Positions 8,329-18,600 of a stretch of 32,110 bases of DNA are shown here, piece by piece. The position numbers and the translations under genes are program-made. The notes under the pieces were generated by a model that was not told the origin of the DNA, made no database searches, and was given only the letters and a program-made list of their open reading frames with translations. Each line of letters begins with the position of its first letter. Position 1 is the first letter of the stretch. The stretch is from Alphaproteobacteria bacterium (lineage in GTDB: Bacteria > Pseudomonadota > Alphaproteobacteria > UBA8366 > GCA-2717185): contig JBBDQU010000039.1 in the NCBI GenBank assembly GCA_040905865.1, forward strand, positions 1 through 32,110. Reading direction: 5' to 3'.

Positions 8329-9441
8329 TCAAGTGTTCCATACCGGCAAGTTCACTATATCATTGACCACGACAAATAGCATAAGGGAGAATACCAAGAC
8401 GAGGCCTATTCTAAAACCAAATTCCTGCGCCCTTTCACTAAGCGGCCGGCCCCGTATTGCTTCGATTCCATAAAACAGCAGGTGACCGCCATCCAGCATC
8501 GGTATCGGAAAAAGGTTGATCAGCCCCAGACTGATCGACAGTTGCGCCATCAGGATCACGAGCGGTTCGATGCCCGATTTCCAGACGGCGCCGGACATCT
8601 GCGCGATCTTGATCGGACCGCCCAGGCCTTCCGTCGACCGCGTGCGGATAATCATTTCGCCGACATATTTCAGGGTCGCGACCGACAGGTTCCAGGTTTC
8701 GAATACCGCAGCCCAGGCGGCGGTCGCGGGGTTGTGGTCGCGAACCGAAACGCCTTCCCGCCGGACTCCCAGCAGGCCGATGGTGACCTTTCCACCGCTG
8801 CCGTCATCGATTTCCCGGGACGTCGGCGTGGCGACAAGCACCTGTTCGACACCGTCTCGCATGACGACGATTTCCATCGTTTTCCCGGGATTGATCTGGA
8901 CGATCCGCCGGATATCCTCGAACCGCTCGATCCTGGTGCCGTCCACCTCGGTTATCAGGTCGCCCGCTTCAACGCCCGCCCGGGCCGCGGCGCTGTCCGC
9001 ATCGACGGAACTGATCTCCGCAGGCGTGAAGGGCTGGCCGTAGATGCTGAAGAAAAAGGCAAAAACCAGAAACGTGAAAATGAAGTTCGCGGCCGGGCCG
9101 GCAAAGACGATGGCGGCACGCTGTCCCAACCCCTTGTGCTTGAACGAAACAAGGCGTTCCGCCCGGGTCAGGGCCCGGCTCGTGCCGTCTTCTTCGAGAA
9201 TTTCCCCTTCGCCGAACATTTTCACATACCCGCCGAGCGGGATGGCGCTGATCTTCCAGCGGGTTTCCTTGCTGTCGGTCCAGCCGAAAAGTTCCGGGCC
9301 GAAGCCGATTGAAAATACTTCGACGCGAACCCCGCAACGCCGGGCAACCCAGTAATGACCCAGTTCATGAACAAAGACGAGAACGGTCAAAACGACAACG
9401 AACGGCAGCAGGTATTCCCAAATAATACTCAAATATTCCAT
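8329..9441 (-). CDS. rseP: RIP metalloprotease RseP (site-2 protease, M50)
   Basis: RseP is an inner-membrane zinc protease that cleaves transmembrane segments, classically anti-sigma factors of the envelope stress response and leftover signal peptides. The 370-residue protein has HELGH (25-29) in its first transmembrane helix, giving two zinc-ligand histidines and the catalytic glutamate. The third ligand lies in NLFPIPMLDGGH (309-320). Other membrane segments lie at about 107-135 and 343-365. Only one PDZ domain is visible (about 140-205), where E. coli RseP has two; this is common in alphaproteobacteria. The ATG directly abuts the dxr stop. No rseA-like substrate is nearby. Confidence 0.97.
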   Translation of the reverse strand: MEYLSIIWEYLLPFVVVLTVLVFVHELGHYWVARRCGVRVEVFSIGFGPELFGWTDSKETRWKISAIPLGGYVKMFGEGEILEEDGTSRALTRAERLVSFKHKGLGQRAAIVFAGPAANFIFTFLVFAFFFSIYGQPFTPAEISSVDADSAAARAGVEAGDLITEVDGTRIERFEDIRRIVQINPGKTMEIVVMRDGVEQVLVATPTSREIDDGSGGKVTIGLLGVRREGVSVRDHNPATAAWAAVFETWNLSVATLKYVGEMIIRTRSTEGLGGPIKIAQMSGAVWKSGIEPLVILMAQLSISLGLINLFPIPMLDGGHLLFYGIEAIRGRPLSERAQEFGFRIGLVLVFSLMLFVVVNDIVNLPVWNT

Positions 9442-10650
9442 CTATTCGCCTGCTATCGCGGCAACACGTCCGCCCGATTCATTCATCGCTGTTTCCGCCA
9501 TTCGGCGGGCCGCCAGGTCGCATTCCCGCACATCGTCCAGCGACGCGAAGGAAAAATGATCGAAGGCCGAAAGCACGTCTTCCACAATATGCGCGATATC
9601 CAGGAACCCGATACGTCCCGTGAGAAACCCTTCCACGGCGATTTCGTTCGCCGCGCTCAGTACAGTTGGTGCGCTGCCGCCGTTCTTCAAGGCCTCCCTC
9701 GCAAGCCGCAGGCCCGGAAACCGAACAGGATCAGGCGCTTCGAAGGTCAGTTGCGACAGGGCGGCCAGATCGAGCTTGTCCTGGGGTACATTCATCCGCC
9801 GGGGCCAGGCAAGCGCATAGGCGATCGGCGTCCGCATATCGGGCGGCCCCAGCTGCGCCAGCACGGACCCGTCCTGATAGGCCACAAGACTGTGGATCAC
9901 GGATTGCGGGTGGACCAGGATATCGATCCGGGATTCCGGCATATCGAAAATATAATGTGCCTCGATAAGCTCCAGACCCTTGTTCATCATCGTAGCGGAA
10001 TCGACCGATATCTTCGCGCCCATGTCCCAGTTCGGATGCTTGACCGCCTGCGCCGGCGTCACCGCCTGCATCGCCGCCCGATCCAGTGTCCGGAAGGGCC
10101 CGCCCGAAGCGGTCAGGATCAGCCTGTCGATGGAATCGCGGTTATCGAAATCGAAAACCTGGAAGATGGCGTTGTGCTCCGAATCCACCGGCAGCAGCAC
10201 CGCGCCATGTTCGCGGATTTCCGAAACCATCAGCGCCCCGGCGCAGACCAGGCATTCCTTGTTCGCGAGGCCAATCATCGCGCCGCGCTGGATCGCCGCA
10301 AGCGTCGGCGAAAGACCCGCCGCGCCGACGATTGCCGCCATGACGAATTCCGTGGGCATACCCGCCGCCGCGATGACTGCCGCGTCGCCGGCAGCTATTT
10401 CGATGCCGGTTCCTGACAGGGCGCCCTTCAGTGGAAGATACTGCGACTCATCGCTGATAGCGACAAAACGCGGCCGCAGGGTCCGCGCCTGTCGCGCCAG
10501 AAGATTGACGTTCCGCCGCGCCGTCAGCACCTGGACATCATAGAGGTCCGGATTCCGTTCGATCAGATCAATAGTGCTGCATCCCACGGAACCGGTCGAT
10601 CCCAGGATAGTGACCGATCGCGGAGCGGTAACCTGTTCCGTCAAAACCAT
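9442..10650 (-). CDS. dxr: 1-deoxy-D-xylulose 5-phosphate reductoisomerase
   Basis: Dxr converts DXP to 2-C-methyl-D-erythritol 4-phosphate with NADPH, the committed step of the MEP isoprenoid pathway, and is the target of fosmidomycin. From ATG at 10648-10650 the protein has 402 residues, the normal length. It shows the Rossmann motif GSTGSVG (17-23), LANKE (128-132), and the metal-binding LPVDSEHNAIF (153-163, with Asp156 and Glu158). The active-site segment SATMMNKGLELIE follows. The frame stays open 82 codons further upstream, but that stretch is Arg/Gly/Cys-rich and lies within cdsA, so I rejected it. The true start overlaps the end of cdsA by ten bases. Its product ultimately feeds UppS, encoded two genes upstream. 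Confidence 0.98.
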   Translation of the reverse strand: MVLTEQVTAPRSVTILGSTGSVGCSTIDLIERNPDLYDVQVLTARRNVNLLARQARTLRPRFVAISDESQYLPLKGALSGTGIEIAAGDAAVIAAAGMPTEFVMAAIVGAAGLSPTLAAIQRGAMIGLANKECLVCAGALMVSEIREHGAVLLPVDSEHNAIFQVFDFDNRDSIDRLILTASGGPFRTLDRAAMQAVTPAQAVKHPNWDMGAKISVDSATMMNKGLELIEAHYIFDMPESRIDILVHPQSVIHSLVAYQDGSVLAQLGPPDMRTPIAYALAWPRRMNVPQDKLDLAALSQLTFEAPDPVRFPGLRLAREALKNGGSAPTVLSAANEIAVEGFLTGRIGFLDIAHIVEDVLSAFDHFSFASLDDVRECDLAARRMAETAMNESGGRVAAIAGE

Positions 10651-11465
10651 TCCAACGGGCTCTCCCCTGCAGCTATCGTCACCAAGGCAACCGCCGGCGC
10701 GACGGCCAGAAACCCGTCGAGCCGGTCCAGGATGCCACCATGCCCCGGAATCAGGGTTCCGGAATCCTTGACGCCAGCATGACGTTTTACCGCTGATTCG
10801 GCCAAATCGCCAACCTGCGCGACTATAGCGAATGCCGCACCCGCACCGGCAATGAAAACGGATGCCGCGCCGGTCCCGATACGGCTGACGGCCCACCCGG
10901 CACAGGCGGCGCAGAACATTCCCCCCAGGAGTCCCGCCCAGGTCTTGGAGGGGCTAACCCGGGGCGCCAGTTTGGGACCGCCGATGCCGCGCCCCGCGAA
11001 ATATGCACCAACATCGGTTGCCACGACCACGGCCACAATCCAGAGCAGGACCAGCCCCCCCATGTCCAGCGAGAGCCGCAACCAGGTAATGGCGAGCACG
11101 GCGATGCCGAGATACGCGCTCCCCGTCACCAGCAGGAGTTTTTCCCGCGACCCCCGCGCCACCGCAACAACCGCCACCAGCACCACGCCGACCGCGACCC
11201 AGCCCAGGGCCGACAGAGCACCGTTGACCGCCATGATGACCGGCGCCGCGCCAGGCATAATGCACATTACGGCGCGAATGGCCGTGCCGGCGCCACAGAG
11301 CCGCGAGTATTCCCAGCCCATCGCTGCACCGAGCAAGGCGATGAACAATATGAAATACCACGCCCCCAACCAAACCAGCGCGACAGCCAGCGGCAGGATC
11401 ACCGCGGCCGACAGCACGCGAATCGTCAGGTTGGAAAGTTCAGGCCGGGCCGACGGCCGCGCCAT
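10641..11465 (-). CDS. cdsA: Phosphatidate cytidylyltransferase CdsA
   Basis: CdsA makes CDP-diacylglycerol from phosphatidic acid and CTP at the inner membrane, the branch point for all phospholipids. The 274-residue protein is nearly all membrane helices. It contains SPSKTWAGLLGG (171-182) and ends with the family signature at 224-250: KRHAGVKD, then a GHGG loop and DRLD, holding the metal-binding aspartates. I start it at ATG 11463-11465, giving MARPSARPEL before the first helix. The open frame continues 46 codons upstream inside uppS, but the composition there is not protein-like. The resulting overlap with uppS is 26 bases and that with dxr is ten. Confidence 0.97.
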   Translation of the reverse strand: MARPSARPELSNLTIRVLSAAVILPLAVALVWLGAWYFILFIALLGAAMGWEYSRLCGAGTAIRAVMCIMPGAAPVIMAVNGALSALGWVAVGVVLVAVVAVARGSREKLLLVTGSAYLGIAVLAITWLRLSLDMGGLVLLWIVAVVVATDVGAYFAGRGIGGPKLAPRVSPSKTWAGLLGGMFCAACAGWAVSRIGTGAASVFIAGAGAAFAIVAQVGDLAESAVKRHAGVKDSGTLIPGHGGILDRLDGFLAVAPAVALVTIAAGESPLEWF

Positions 11466-12180
11466 AACGTCGCTCTCGATTATTGAATTCACGAACCGCC
11501 GCGCCAAAATCCTCCGCTGAAAAATCGGGCCAGAGTGTGTCGAGAAAGACCAGTTCCGTATAGGCCAACTGCCAAAGCAGGAAATTGCTGATGCGCAATT
11601 CACCGCTTGTGCGGATCAGGAGATCGGGATCGGGAATTCCCGCCGTATAAAGCCTCGCCGACACCATCGCTTCATTGATGGAATCCGGGTCGAGCGCCCC
11701 GCTGGCGGCGTCCCGCGCCAGGGACCGCGTTGCCGCGGCGATTTCCTGCCGGCCGCCGTAGCTCAGCGCCAGGATCAGGGTCAGTCGCCTGTTTTCCGCT
11801 GTCCGCGCTTCGGCGCCGTCGATCAGCGCGACAAGATCGGGCTCGAAGCGCGCGCGGTCGCCAACGACCAGCAGACGCACTCCCTTGCGATGCAGTTCCG
11901 CAATTTCCGATTTAAGGTAGATGCGCAGCAACCCCATGAGGTCGCCGATTTCCTGCTTGGGGCGGTTCCAGTTTTCCGCGGAGAACCCGAACAGCGTCAG
12001 ATACGATACGCCAAGTTCAGCCGCGGCTTCGACCGTTCGCCGGACCGCTTCGGCGCCGTTTTTGTGCCCCATAGTTCGCGGCAGGCCGCGGGCTTTCGCC
12101 CAGCGGCCGTTGCCATCCATGATAATCGCGACATGATCGGGTGGCGTCACGCCGCCAGAGTGTTCTGCTACGGAGACCAC
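11440..12180 (-). CDS. uppS: (2Z,6E)-farnesyl-diphosphate-dependent undecaprenyl diphosphate synthase UppS
   Basis: UppS extends farnesyl diphosphate with eight isopentenyl units, giving the C55 carrier for peptidoglycan and O-antigen. The cis-prenyltransferase landmarks are IIMDGNGRWA (19-28, catalytic Asp22), the FGFSAENWNRP loop, and RTSGELRISNF plus LWQLAYTEL near the C-terminus. I use GTG at 12178-12180, giving 246 residues. It lies four bases after the frr stop, with GCAGG about nine bases upstream. The only earlier in-frame ATG (12249) is inside frr and would add 23 Arg/Ser-rich residues unlike the family. A second GTG ten codons later (protein starting MTPPDH) is possible but has no clear binding site. 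Confidence 0.96.
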   Translation of the reverse strand: MVSVAEHSGGVTPPDHVAIIMDGNGRWAKARGLPRTMGHKNGAEAVRRTVEAAAELGVSYLTLFGFSAENWNRPKQEIGDLMGLLRIYLKSEIAELHRKGVRLLVVGDRARFEPDLVALIDGAEARTAENRRLTLILALSYGGRQEIAAATRSLARDAASGALDPDSINEAMVSARLYTAGIPDPDLLIRTSGELRISNFLLWQLAYTELVFLDTLWPDFSAEDFGAAVREFNNRERRYGAAVGPA

Positions 12181-12184
12181 CTCA

Positions 12185-12742
12185 TCATACCTGCATGATT
12201 TCCTGTTCCTTGACCTGAAGCGTCTGGTCGATTTTCTTGATATGGTCATCGGTCAGGGCTTGAACCTCATCGCCATAAAGGTGCTGGTCGTCCTGCGAAA
12301 TTTCGCCATCCTTCTCCAGCTTTTTCAGGCGGTCCATGCCGTCGCGCCGAACATTGCGTACCGCGACCCGCGCCTGTTCCGCATAGCGGCTCGCGACCTT
12401 GGCCAGTTCCGCACGGCGCTCTTCGCTCAGATCGGGAACCGGGATACGGATCGTGCTCCCCTCGGTCTGCGGATTGAGACCAAGACTGGATTCGAGGATT
12501 GCCTTTTCCACCGCCTTGACCAGCCCCTTGTCCCAGACCTGGATGGAAAGGAGACGGGCTTCAGGAACGCTGATCGTGCCCACCTGGTTCATCGGCATCT
12601 GCGCTCCGTAGGCGTCAACCGTGATCGGCTCCAGCAAAGCGGATGTCGCACGCCCCGTCCGAAGGCCGGCGAGTTCCCGGCCGAACGCTTCCAATGCGCC
12701 GTCCATGCGGCGCGCGATATCGTCTAGGTCGATTTCCGCCAT
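12185..12742 (-). CDS. frr: Ribosome recycling factor Frr
   Basis: Frr, with EF-G, splits the post-termination ribosome. The 185-residue length is exact for the family. It shows the L-shaped two-domain pattern: N-terminal helix [20 protein letters not shown] (14-33), the beta domain around [20 protein letters not shown] (38-57), and the long C-terminal helical bundle with [14 protein letters not shown]. It follows pyrH by 85 bases, the usual pairing. The gap contains no convincing promoter. The stop is followed after four bases by the uppS GTG. Confidence 0.98.
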   Translation of the reverse strand: MAEIDLDDIARRMDGALEAFGRELAGLRTGRATSALLEPITVDAYGAQMPMNQVGTISVPEARLLSIQVWDKGLVKAVEKAILESSLGLNPQTEGSTIRIPVPDLSEERRAELAKVASRYAEQARVAVRNVRRDGMDRLKKLEKDGEISQDDQHLYGDEVQALTDDHIKKIDQTLQVKEQEIMQV

Positions 12743-12827
12743 CGTTCAGTCCCCCGGACCAGAAGTGAAACAGGCCAGCAATCCTGCATCTTCATATGTT
12801 ATTCAGCAACAGGACAGCGCTGCACGA

Positions 12828-13553
12828 TCAGTTCGAAATTTTCGTGAAGCGGCCGCCGCCCATCATAACATCAACAAATGCGCCGGCATTGTGAATCGAA
12901 AACACGACAATCGGAATATTGTTTTCGCGGGCAAGCGATATGGCCGCAGCATCCATGACCCGCAGGTCCCGGGACAGCACCTCCAGATAGGTCAGTTCAT
13001 CATAGCGTGTCGCCGCCGGATCCTTTTCGGGGTCCGCACTGTACACGCCATCCACCTTCGTCGCCTTGAAGATGACTTCGCTGTCCATCTCGGAGGCGCG
13101 AAGCGCCGCGGCTGTGTCGGTCGTGAAAAACGGGTTGCCCGTACCGGCGGCAAAAATGACCACCCGCCCCTTTTCCATATGGCGGATCGCGCGACGGCGG
13201 ATATAGGGCTCGGAAACAGACTGCATCGGAATCGCGGAAAGCACCCTCGTCTGCGTCCCGATCCGTTCCAGCGCGCTCTGCATCGCCAAGGCGTTTATGA
13301 CCGTCGCCAGCATGCCCATATAGTCCGCGCTGGCGCGGTCCATCCCTTCGGCGGCGCCGGAAACGCCGCGAAAGATATTACCGCCGCCGATCACCATGCA
13401 GATTTCGACGCCGAGGTCGTGCACCGCCTTGACGTCCGCGGCGATCTGGCTGACGATCACGGGATCGAGGCCGTATTCCCGCACGCCCATGAGCGCTTCG
13501 CCGGAAAGCTTGAGCAACACCCGTCGATATATCGGTTTCGCCGTATCTGACAT
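12828..13553 (-). CDS. pyrH: Uridylate kinase PyrH
   Basis: PyrH phosphorylates UMP to UDP using ATP and belongs to the amino-acid-kinase superfamily; it is hexameric and normally activated by GTP. The 241-residue protein has the nucleotide-binding KLSGEALMG (15-23), the [11 protein letters not shown]/phosphate loop (about 57-64), [10 protein letters not shown], and VDGVYSADP near the C-terminal lobe. Its ATG lies 37 bases after the tsf stop, with GGGA eight bases upstream. The rpsB-tsf-pyrH-frr order is among the most conserved in bacteria and couples pyrimidine supply to translation. Confidence 0.98.
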   Translation of the reverse strand: MSDTAKPIYRRVLLKLSGEALMGVREYGLDPVIVSQIAADVKAVHDLGVEICMVIGGGNIFRGVSGAAEGMDRASADYMGMLATVINALAMQSALERIGTQTRVLSAIPMQSVSEPYIRRRAIRHMEKGRVVIFAAGTGNPFFTTDTAAALRASEMDSEVIFKATKVDGVYSADPEKDPAATRYDELTYLEVLSRDLRVMDAAAISLARENNIPIVVFSIHNAGAFVDVMMGGGRFTKISN

Positions 13554-13590
13554 GAGTTGCGTCCCGGCGCGCCCGCTCCGCTATCTGCTG

Positions 13591-14517
13591 TTACCCGGCG
13601 AGAGTTGCCGCAACCTCGTCCGCAAGATTTTCTTCCTTCTTCTCGATCCCCTCGCCCAGAACGTACCGGACGAACGCTTTCACCCGGACCGGAGCGCCAA
13701 CTGTTTTGGCCGCATTTTCAAGGACATTTGAAATTCTGGTCTCATTATCGATGACGAAGACCTGTTCCAGAAGCGCGACGTCCTCGTAATATTTGCGCAA
13801 CCGCCCCTCGACCATCTTGTCGATGATTTCCTCCGATCGGCCGCTGTCGCGAGCCTGTTCGGTCAGGAGGTTCCGTTCCCTTTCGAGATCGGCCGGATCG
13901 ATATCGGCGATCGCAACGCATTGCGGCTGCGCCGCCGCAATATGCATCGCGAGTTGCTTGCCGAGCGCCTGCAGGGCTTCGGTATCGCCGGTGGATTCGA
14001 GTGCGATGAGAACACCGATTTTCCCGATCCCCTCGGCCAGCGCGCTGTGAATATACGACACGACAGCGCCCTTATCGACGGACAGCGATACGCAACGCCG
14101 CAGCGACATATTCTCACCGATCGTCGCGATCAGCTTCGTCAGTTGTTCGGATACCGCATGGCCCGCACCGGGATAACTGGCCGCAGCCAGCGCTTCCAGA
14201 TCGCCATTCGCCGATAGCGCCAGACCGGTAACGTCCTTCACGAATTTCTGAAAATCGGCATTGCGCGCAACGAAATCCGTTTCGGCGTTGATCTCGACCA
14301 TCGCACCGGTCGTGCCGTCAACCGCGGCGCCGACCAGCCCTTCGGCGGCAACCCGTCCGGATTTTTTCGCCGCTGCAGACAGGCCCGCCTTGCGCAACCA
14401 GTCGACGGCTTCCTCGATTTCGCCATTCGTCTCGGTCAGCGCCTTCTTGCAATCCATCATCCCGGCGCCGGTCTTTTCCCGCAATTCCTTGACGAGCGAA
14501 GCGGTAATATTCGCCAT
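13591..14517 (-). CDS. tsf: Translation elongation factor Ts
   Basis: EF-Ts exchanges GDP on EF-Tu. The 308-residue protein starts with the UBA-like domain ([20 protein letters not shown], 1-20) and continues [10 protein letters not shown]. It contains the TDFVARN segment (80-86) that contacts the EF-Tu nucleotide site, followed by the dimerisation core and coiled-coil region. The ATG has GAGGA five bases upstream (14523-14527). It is 87 bases downstream of rpsB, and that gap is AT-rich compared with the surroundings. Confidence 0.98.
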   Translation of the reverse strand: MANITASLVKELREKTGAGMMDCKKALTETNGEIEEAVDWLRKAGLSAAAKKSGRVAAEGLVGAAVDGTTGAMVEINAETDFVARNADFQKFVKDVTGLALSANGDLEALAAASYPGAGHAVSEQLTKLIATIGENMSLRRCVSLSVDKGAVVSYIHSALAEGIGKIGVLIALESTGDTEALQALGKQLAMHIAAAQPQCVAIADIDPADLERERNLLTEQARDSGRSEEIIDKMVEGRLRKYYEDVALLEQVFVIDNETRISNVLENAAKTVGAPVRVKAFVRYVLGEGIEKKEENLADEVAATLAG

Positions 14518-14604
14518 TGTAATCCTCTACCTTAAAAATTCATTCTTGCGAATTGAAAACAGACATTCCTGCTGCATTTCAACGACAGTCGCTTCCGGCC
14601 AAGA

Positions 14605-15429
14605 TCAGGACGGAGCGGCCTCCTCGGCTTCTGTTTCGGCCACGACGGGAGCAGCTTCTTCGGCAGCGCCTTCCTCGGCCATGTCAGGAAGCGTCTCTTC
14701 CAGATCAGGGGCTTCGCCGATATCGACACCCGCGGACAGCATTTCCGCCTGGATACCGTCCAGGACGGCGCCGGAGATGAGATCGCAATACAGCGAAATC
14801 GCCCGCATGGCGTCGTCATTTCCCGGAATCGGGAAATCGATGCCCTTGGGATCCGAATTGCTGTCCAGAATAGCGACAACCGGAATGCCCAGCTTCTGCG
14901 CTTCGGCGACCGCAATCGACTCCTTGTTCGTATCCACGATGAACAGGATATCCGGCAGGCTGCCCATTTCCTTGATCCCGCCCAGCGCGCGTTCCAGCTT
15001 GTCGCGTTCGCGGGTCAGGTTCAGCAATTCGCGCTTGGTCAGACCGATATCCTCGACCGCAAGCTGCTCTTCAATATCCCGCAACCGCTTGATCGAATTG
15101 GAAATTGTCTTCCAGTTCGTCAGCATGCCGCCGAGCCAGCGGTGATTGACGAAATACTGGCCGCAACGCGCCGCCGATTCCGCGACGATTTCCGCCGCCT
15201 GCCGCTTGGTGCCGACAAACAGGACACGGCCGCCGCCGGCCGCCACTTCGCGGATCGCCTCAAGCGCCCGCTGCAGGGACGGAACGGTCTGTTCCAGATC
15301 CAGGATATGAATCCCGTTGCGAACGCCGAATATATACGGCTGCATTTTAGGGTTCCATCGGCGCGTGGTGTGGCCGAAATGGATGCCAGCTTCAAGCAGC
15401 TGGCGCATGGTAAACGTTGGCATCGCCAT
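14605..15429 (-). CDS. rpsB: Small ribosomal subunit protein uS2
   Basis: uS2 bridges the head and body of the 30S subunit. The 274-residue protein has the core landmarks [26 protein letters not shown], the [11 protein letters not shown] strand and the [12 protein letters not shown] motif. It carries a C-terminal extension of about 30 Ala/Glu residues ending at APS, typical of alphaproteobacterial S2. I chose ATG 15427-15429 (MAMPTFTM) because AAAGGA (15439-15444) lies nine bases upstream and the family begins this way. An ATG two codons later is possible. The frame is open 48 codons upstream, but that stretch is the leader and promoter region. Confidence 0.98.
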   Translation of the reverse strand: MAMPTFTMRQLLEAGIHFGHTTRRWNPKMQPYIFGVRNGIHILDLEQTVPSLQRALEAIREVAAGGGRVLFVGTKRQAAEIVAESAARCGQYFVNHRWLGGMLTNWKTISNSIKRLRDIEEQLAVEDIGLTKRELLNLTRERDKLERALGGIKEMGSLPDILFIVDTNKESIAVAEAQKLGIPVVAILDSNSDPKGIDFPIPGNDDAMRAISLYCDLISGAVLDGIQAEMLSAGVDIGEAPDLEETLPDMAEEGAAEEAAPVVAETEAEEAAPS

Positions 15430-15538
15430 GTTGTAACGTCCTTTACCGGTTATTCCTCCGTGGGCAAAAAGCCAGTTTCCCAGCACCGGAGCGGCCACTA
15501 CCCTCATCGGCAGCGCGCGCAAACCCACGTGTGATATG
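15430..15538 (-). ncRNA. Candidate structured 5' leader of rpsB
   Basis: If the promoter at 15545-15573 is used, rpsB mRNA has a leader of about 109 bases. It can close a six-base helix, CGTGGG (15524-15529) with CCCACG (15459-15464). Inside it, CCGGT (15485-15489) can pair with ACTGG (15472-15476) across an eight-base loop. The same CCGGT can instead pair with ACCGG (15446-15450), which abuts the Shine-Dalgarno AAAGGA (15439-15444). Two exclusive pairings next to a ribosome binding site fit autogenous control by S2, known in other bacteria. This is a hand-drawn fold with no energy or covariation test. Confidence 0.35.
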
Positions 15539-15544
15539 GCGTGC

Positions 15545-15573
15545 GGTATATAGCCAATGTCCGGGCATTGCAA
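15545..15573 (-). promoter_or_regulatory. Candidate sigma-70 promoter for rpsB-tsf
   Basis: On the minus strand TTGCAA (15568-15573) and TATACC (15545-15550) are separated by 17 bases. An overlapping TATATA (15547-15552) would give 15. The site lies 39 bases after the dnaE stop, is flanked by an AT-rich upstream stretch (AATTTAATAA) and precedes a highly expressed ribosomal gene. The hexamers match consensus well for a GC-rich genome. Confidence 0.55.
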
Positions 15574-15611
15574 GGCGGCATTATTAAATTCGCACCCGAT
15601 GAACAGGCCCG

Positions 15612-18600
15612 CTAAAGATCCCTTACATCCATGACCCCGGGGATCGACTTGACCGCCGAACGCATGGCAACGGAAATCGCGAACCCGCCGGGAATATCGA
15701 TTTCGATTTCCCGGTCATCCGTCTCCAGCATCAGGCGCACCCGGCCGGGGCCCTTCTCGCCATGTTCGCGGAATACGTTGGCCAGGCTCGTCAGCGGCGT
15801 TTCATCGCACATGAAGACACACAGGCCCGCGGCGGCCCGCGCCGCCGCCTCATCCAGCGGCTGGATACTTTGCGCCGTCAGCCGGAAACCCTCGTTCCAG
15901 CGCTGCACGTCTACGGTCGCCAGAAGCGGCGCGCCGGATTCCAGAAGATCCCGGCTTCCCGCCAGCACTTCGGAAAAGACCGTTATTTCGTAGGACCCTG
16001 TCGCGTCGGACATCTGCACAAACGCCATCTTCGAGCCCCGGGAGGATGTGGTGAATCGGCGCGCCGAAACGATCCCCGCCAGCTTGATTCGTCCCTCGTT
16101 CATCCGGCCCGTCGATACCTTGATCCACTCCACGACGCCAAGCTTTTCGCAGGTCGCCTGGTAGGATTGAAGCGGATGCGCCGACAGGTAAAAACCGATT
16201 GCCTCGAACTCCTGCTGCAGGCGTTCCTGCGCCGGCCACTCATCGACCGCCGGCAGCGGCGGCGTAATCGCCGATTCTTCCGCGCCGAACAGGTTGACCT
16301 GCTTGCTTTCCCGGTCATTCTGCGCCGCATTGGCGTGCCGGACCAGCATTTCCACGGCATCGAACAACTGATGCCGGTTCGGGTTCAGGCTGTCGAATGC
16401 CCCTGCCCGCACCAGGTTTTCGATCTGCCGCTTGTTGAAGACCTGGGTCCCCAGCCTGGTGGAGAAATCGAAGACGGAACTGTAGGGGCCGTTCGCCTCG
16501 CGCTCCGCCACGACCGCCGTCATGGCCGCCGCGCCGACATTTTTCAGCGCCGCCAGCGCATACCGGACGGCCAGCGTGCCGTCCTCCCGGGTTTCGACCG
16601 TAAAATCGACGCCGGACTTGTTGACGTCCGGCGGCAGCAGCGCGATGCCCAACCGGTCCAGTTCGATCCGGAAAAGGCTCAGCTTGTCCGTATTGCCCAT
16701 GTCCTCGCTCATCGAGGCGGCAAAGAACTCGACCGGGTAATTCGCCTTCAGATACGCCGTCTGGTAGGCGACCAGCGCGTAGGCCGCGGCATGGGATTTG
16801 TTGAAGCCATAACCGGCAAATTTGGCAACCTGGTCAAAGATACGCCCGGCAACCGTACCATCGACATTGTTCGCCGCCGCCCCATCGACGAAGATCTGGC
16901 GCTGCGCATCCATTTCCGACTGGATCTTCTTGCCCATTGCCCGCCGCAACAGGTCCGCGCTGCCAAGGCTGTAACCGGACAGAACCTGCGCGATCTGCAT
17001 GACCTGTTCCTGATAGATCATGATCCCGTAGGTTTCCTTCAGGATGCCCTCCAGCGAAGGATGCAGATAGTCCGGCGTCTCCTGGCCGTGCTTCCGCTTG
17101 ATGAAACTGGGGATATTGTCCATCGGCCCCGGACGGTACAGCGCGACCACGGCGATGATGTCCTCGAACCGGTCCGGTCGCAGCTTCTTCAGCACGTCGC
17201 GCATGCCGGAGCTTTCCAGTTGAAACACGCCGGTCGTATCCGCGTTGCACATCATTTCGAAGGATTTCGCGTCGTCGAGCGGTATTCGATCCAGCGCCAG
17301 GCCGATATTGCGCTCTTCCAGCCGGCGGACTGCGCCGACAAGCACCGTCAGCGTCTTCAATCCCAAAAAGTCGAACTTTACCAGCCCCGCCTTCTCGACG
17401 AATTTCATGTTGAACTGGGTGACGGGCATGGTGGAACGGGAATCCCGATACAGCGGCACCAGTTCATTCAGCGGCCGGTCGCCGATCACGACCCCCGCGG
17501 CATGCGTGGAGGCGTGCCGGTACAGTCCTTCCAGCTTCAGCGCGGTATCGACGAGCCGGCCGACTTCCGGGTCCTCGTCGCGCATCTGCGCCAATAGCGG
17601 TTCGTCCTTCAGCGCCTGCGCCAGACTGACCGGATTCGCCGGATTGTTCGGCACCAGTTTGCATATCCGGTCAACCTGGCCATAGGGCATTTCCAGGACA
17701 CGGCCCACATCGCGCAGCACGGCCCGCGCTTCAAGCTTTCCGAAAGTGATGATCTGCGCAACCCGGTCGTCGCCGTATTCCTGCTGAACGTAGCGAATGA
17801 CGTCGTCACGGCGATCCTTGCAGAAGTCGATGTCGAAATCCGGCATGGACACTCGTTCCGGATTCAGGAACCGCTCGAACAGCAGACCGAACCGCAACGG
17901 GTCGAGATCGGTGATCGTCAGCGCCCAGGCGACAACGGACCCGGCGCCGGACCCGCGGCCCGGCCCGACGGGAATACCCTGATTCTTCGCCCATTGGATA
18001 AAATCGGCAACAATCAGGAAATAGCCCGGAAAGCCCATCTGCTCGATGACGCCCAATTCATAATCAAGACGCTCTCGATACGGCGTTGCCAGTTCATTGC
18101 GACGGGCCGAATCCATCCCGGCAGCGAACACCTGCACTTCAAGCCGCTTTTCCAGCCCATCGGTGGCCAGTTGCCGCAAGGCTGCCGATTCGCTTCGTCC
18201 ACCGAGCTTGGGATAGGTCGGCAGGATCGGATCATGGGTGTCCGGCATGAACGCGCAGCGCTGCGCAACCACCAGCGTGTTGTCGATTGCCTCCGGAATA
18301 TCGGCGAAAAGTTCGCGCATTTCCTGCGCGGATTTGAAATAATGTTCCGGCGTTACACGCCGCCGGTCCATCCGCGATACAGTCGCCCCTGCGGCAATGC
18401 ACAGCAGCGCGTCATGCGCCTCATACATGTCCCGGTCGGCAAAGAAAACCTCATTGGTCGCCACCAGCGGCAGGTCATGCGCATAGGCCATGTCGATCAG
18501 GGCTGTTTCGATCTGCTCCTCTTCCGGCATGCCGTGCCGCATCAACTCGACATAAAGCCGTCCGTCGAACATATCCGCCAGCCGCCGCAGCATGGCCCCC

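Noticed and set aside
10651-10896. 82-codon N-terminal extension of dxr
   Set aside because: Lies inside cdsA, has Arg/Gly/Cys-rich composition, and normal Dxr length is reached from ATG 10650.
11466-11603. 46-codon N-terminal extension of cdsA
   Set aside because: Overlaps uppS in another frame and is not like any CdsA N-terminus; ATG 11465 gives the usual protein.
13566-13573. Perfect palindrome GGCGCGCC in the tsf-pyrH gap
   Set aside because: Eight-base GC palindromes are expected by chance at this base composition, and no second copy or flanking structure supports a role.
14534-14554. Possible terminator between rpsB and tsf: AATTC/GAATT stem followed by Ts
   Set aside because: Only five weak A-T-rich pairs with an eight-base loop, and tsf must be expressed downstream. 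At most a minor pause or processing site.
15430-15573. 48-codon N-terminal extension of rpsB
   Set aside because: Covers the promoter and leader. S2 proteins start at MAMPTFTM-like sequences, and the ribosome site is just before 15429.
15762-17597. Plus-strand open frame of about 611 codons opposite dnaE
   Set aside because: It lies wholly antisense to a certain DnaE reading frame, has an Arg/Gln/His/Asp-rich composition with no motif, and such frames arise in GC-rich DNA where stops are rare opposite biased codons.
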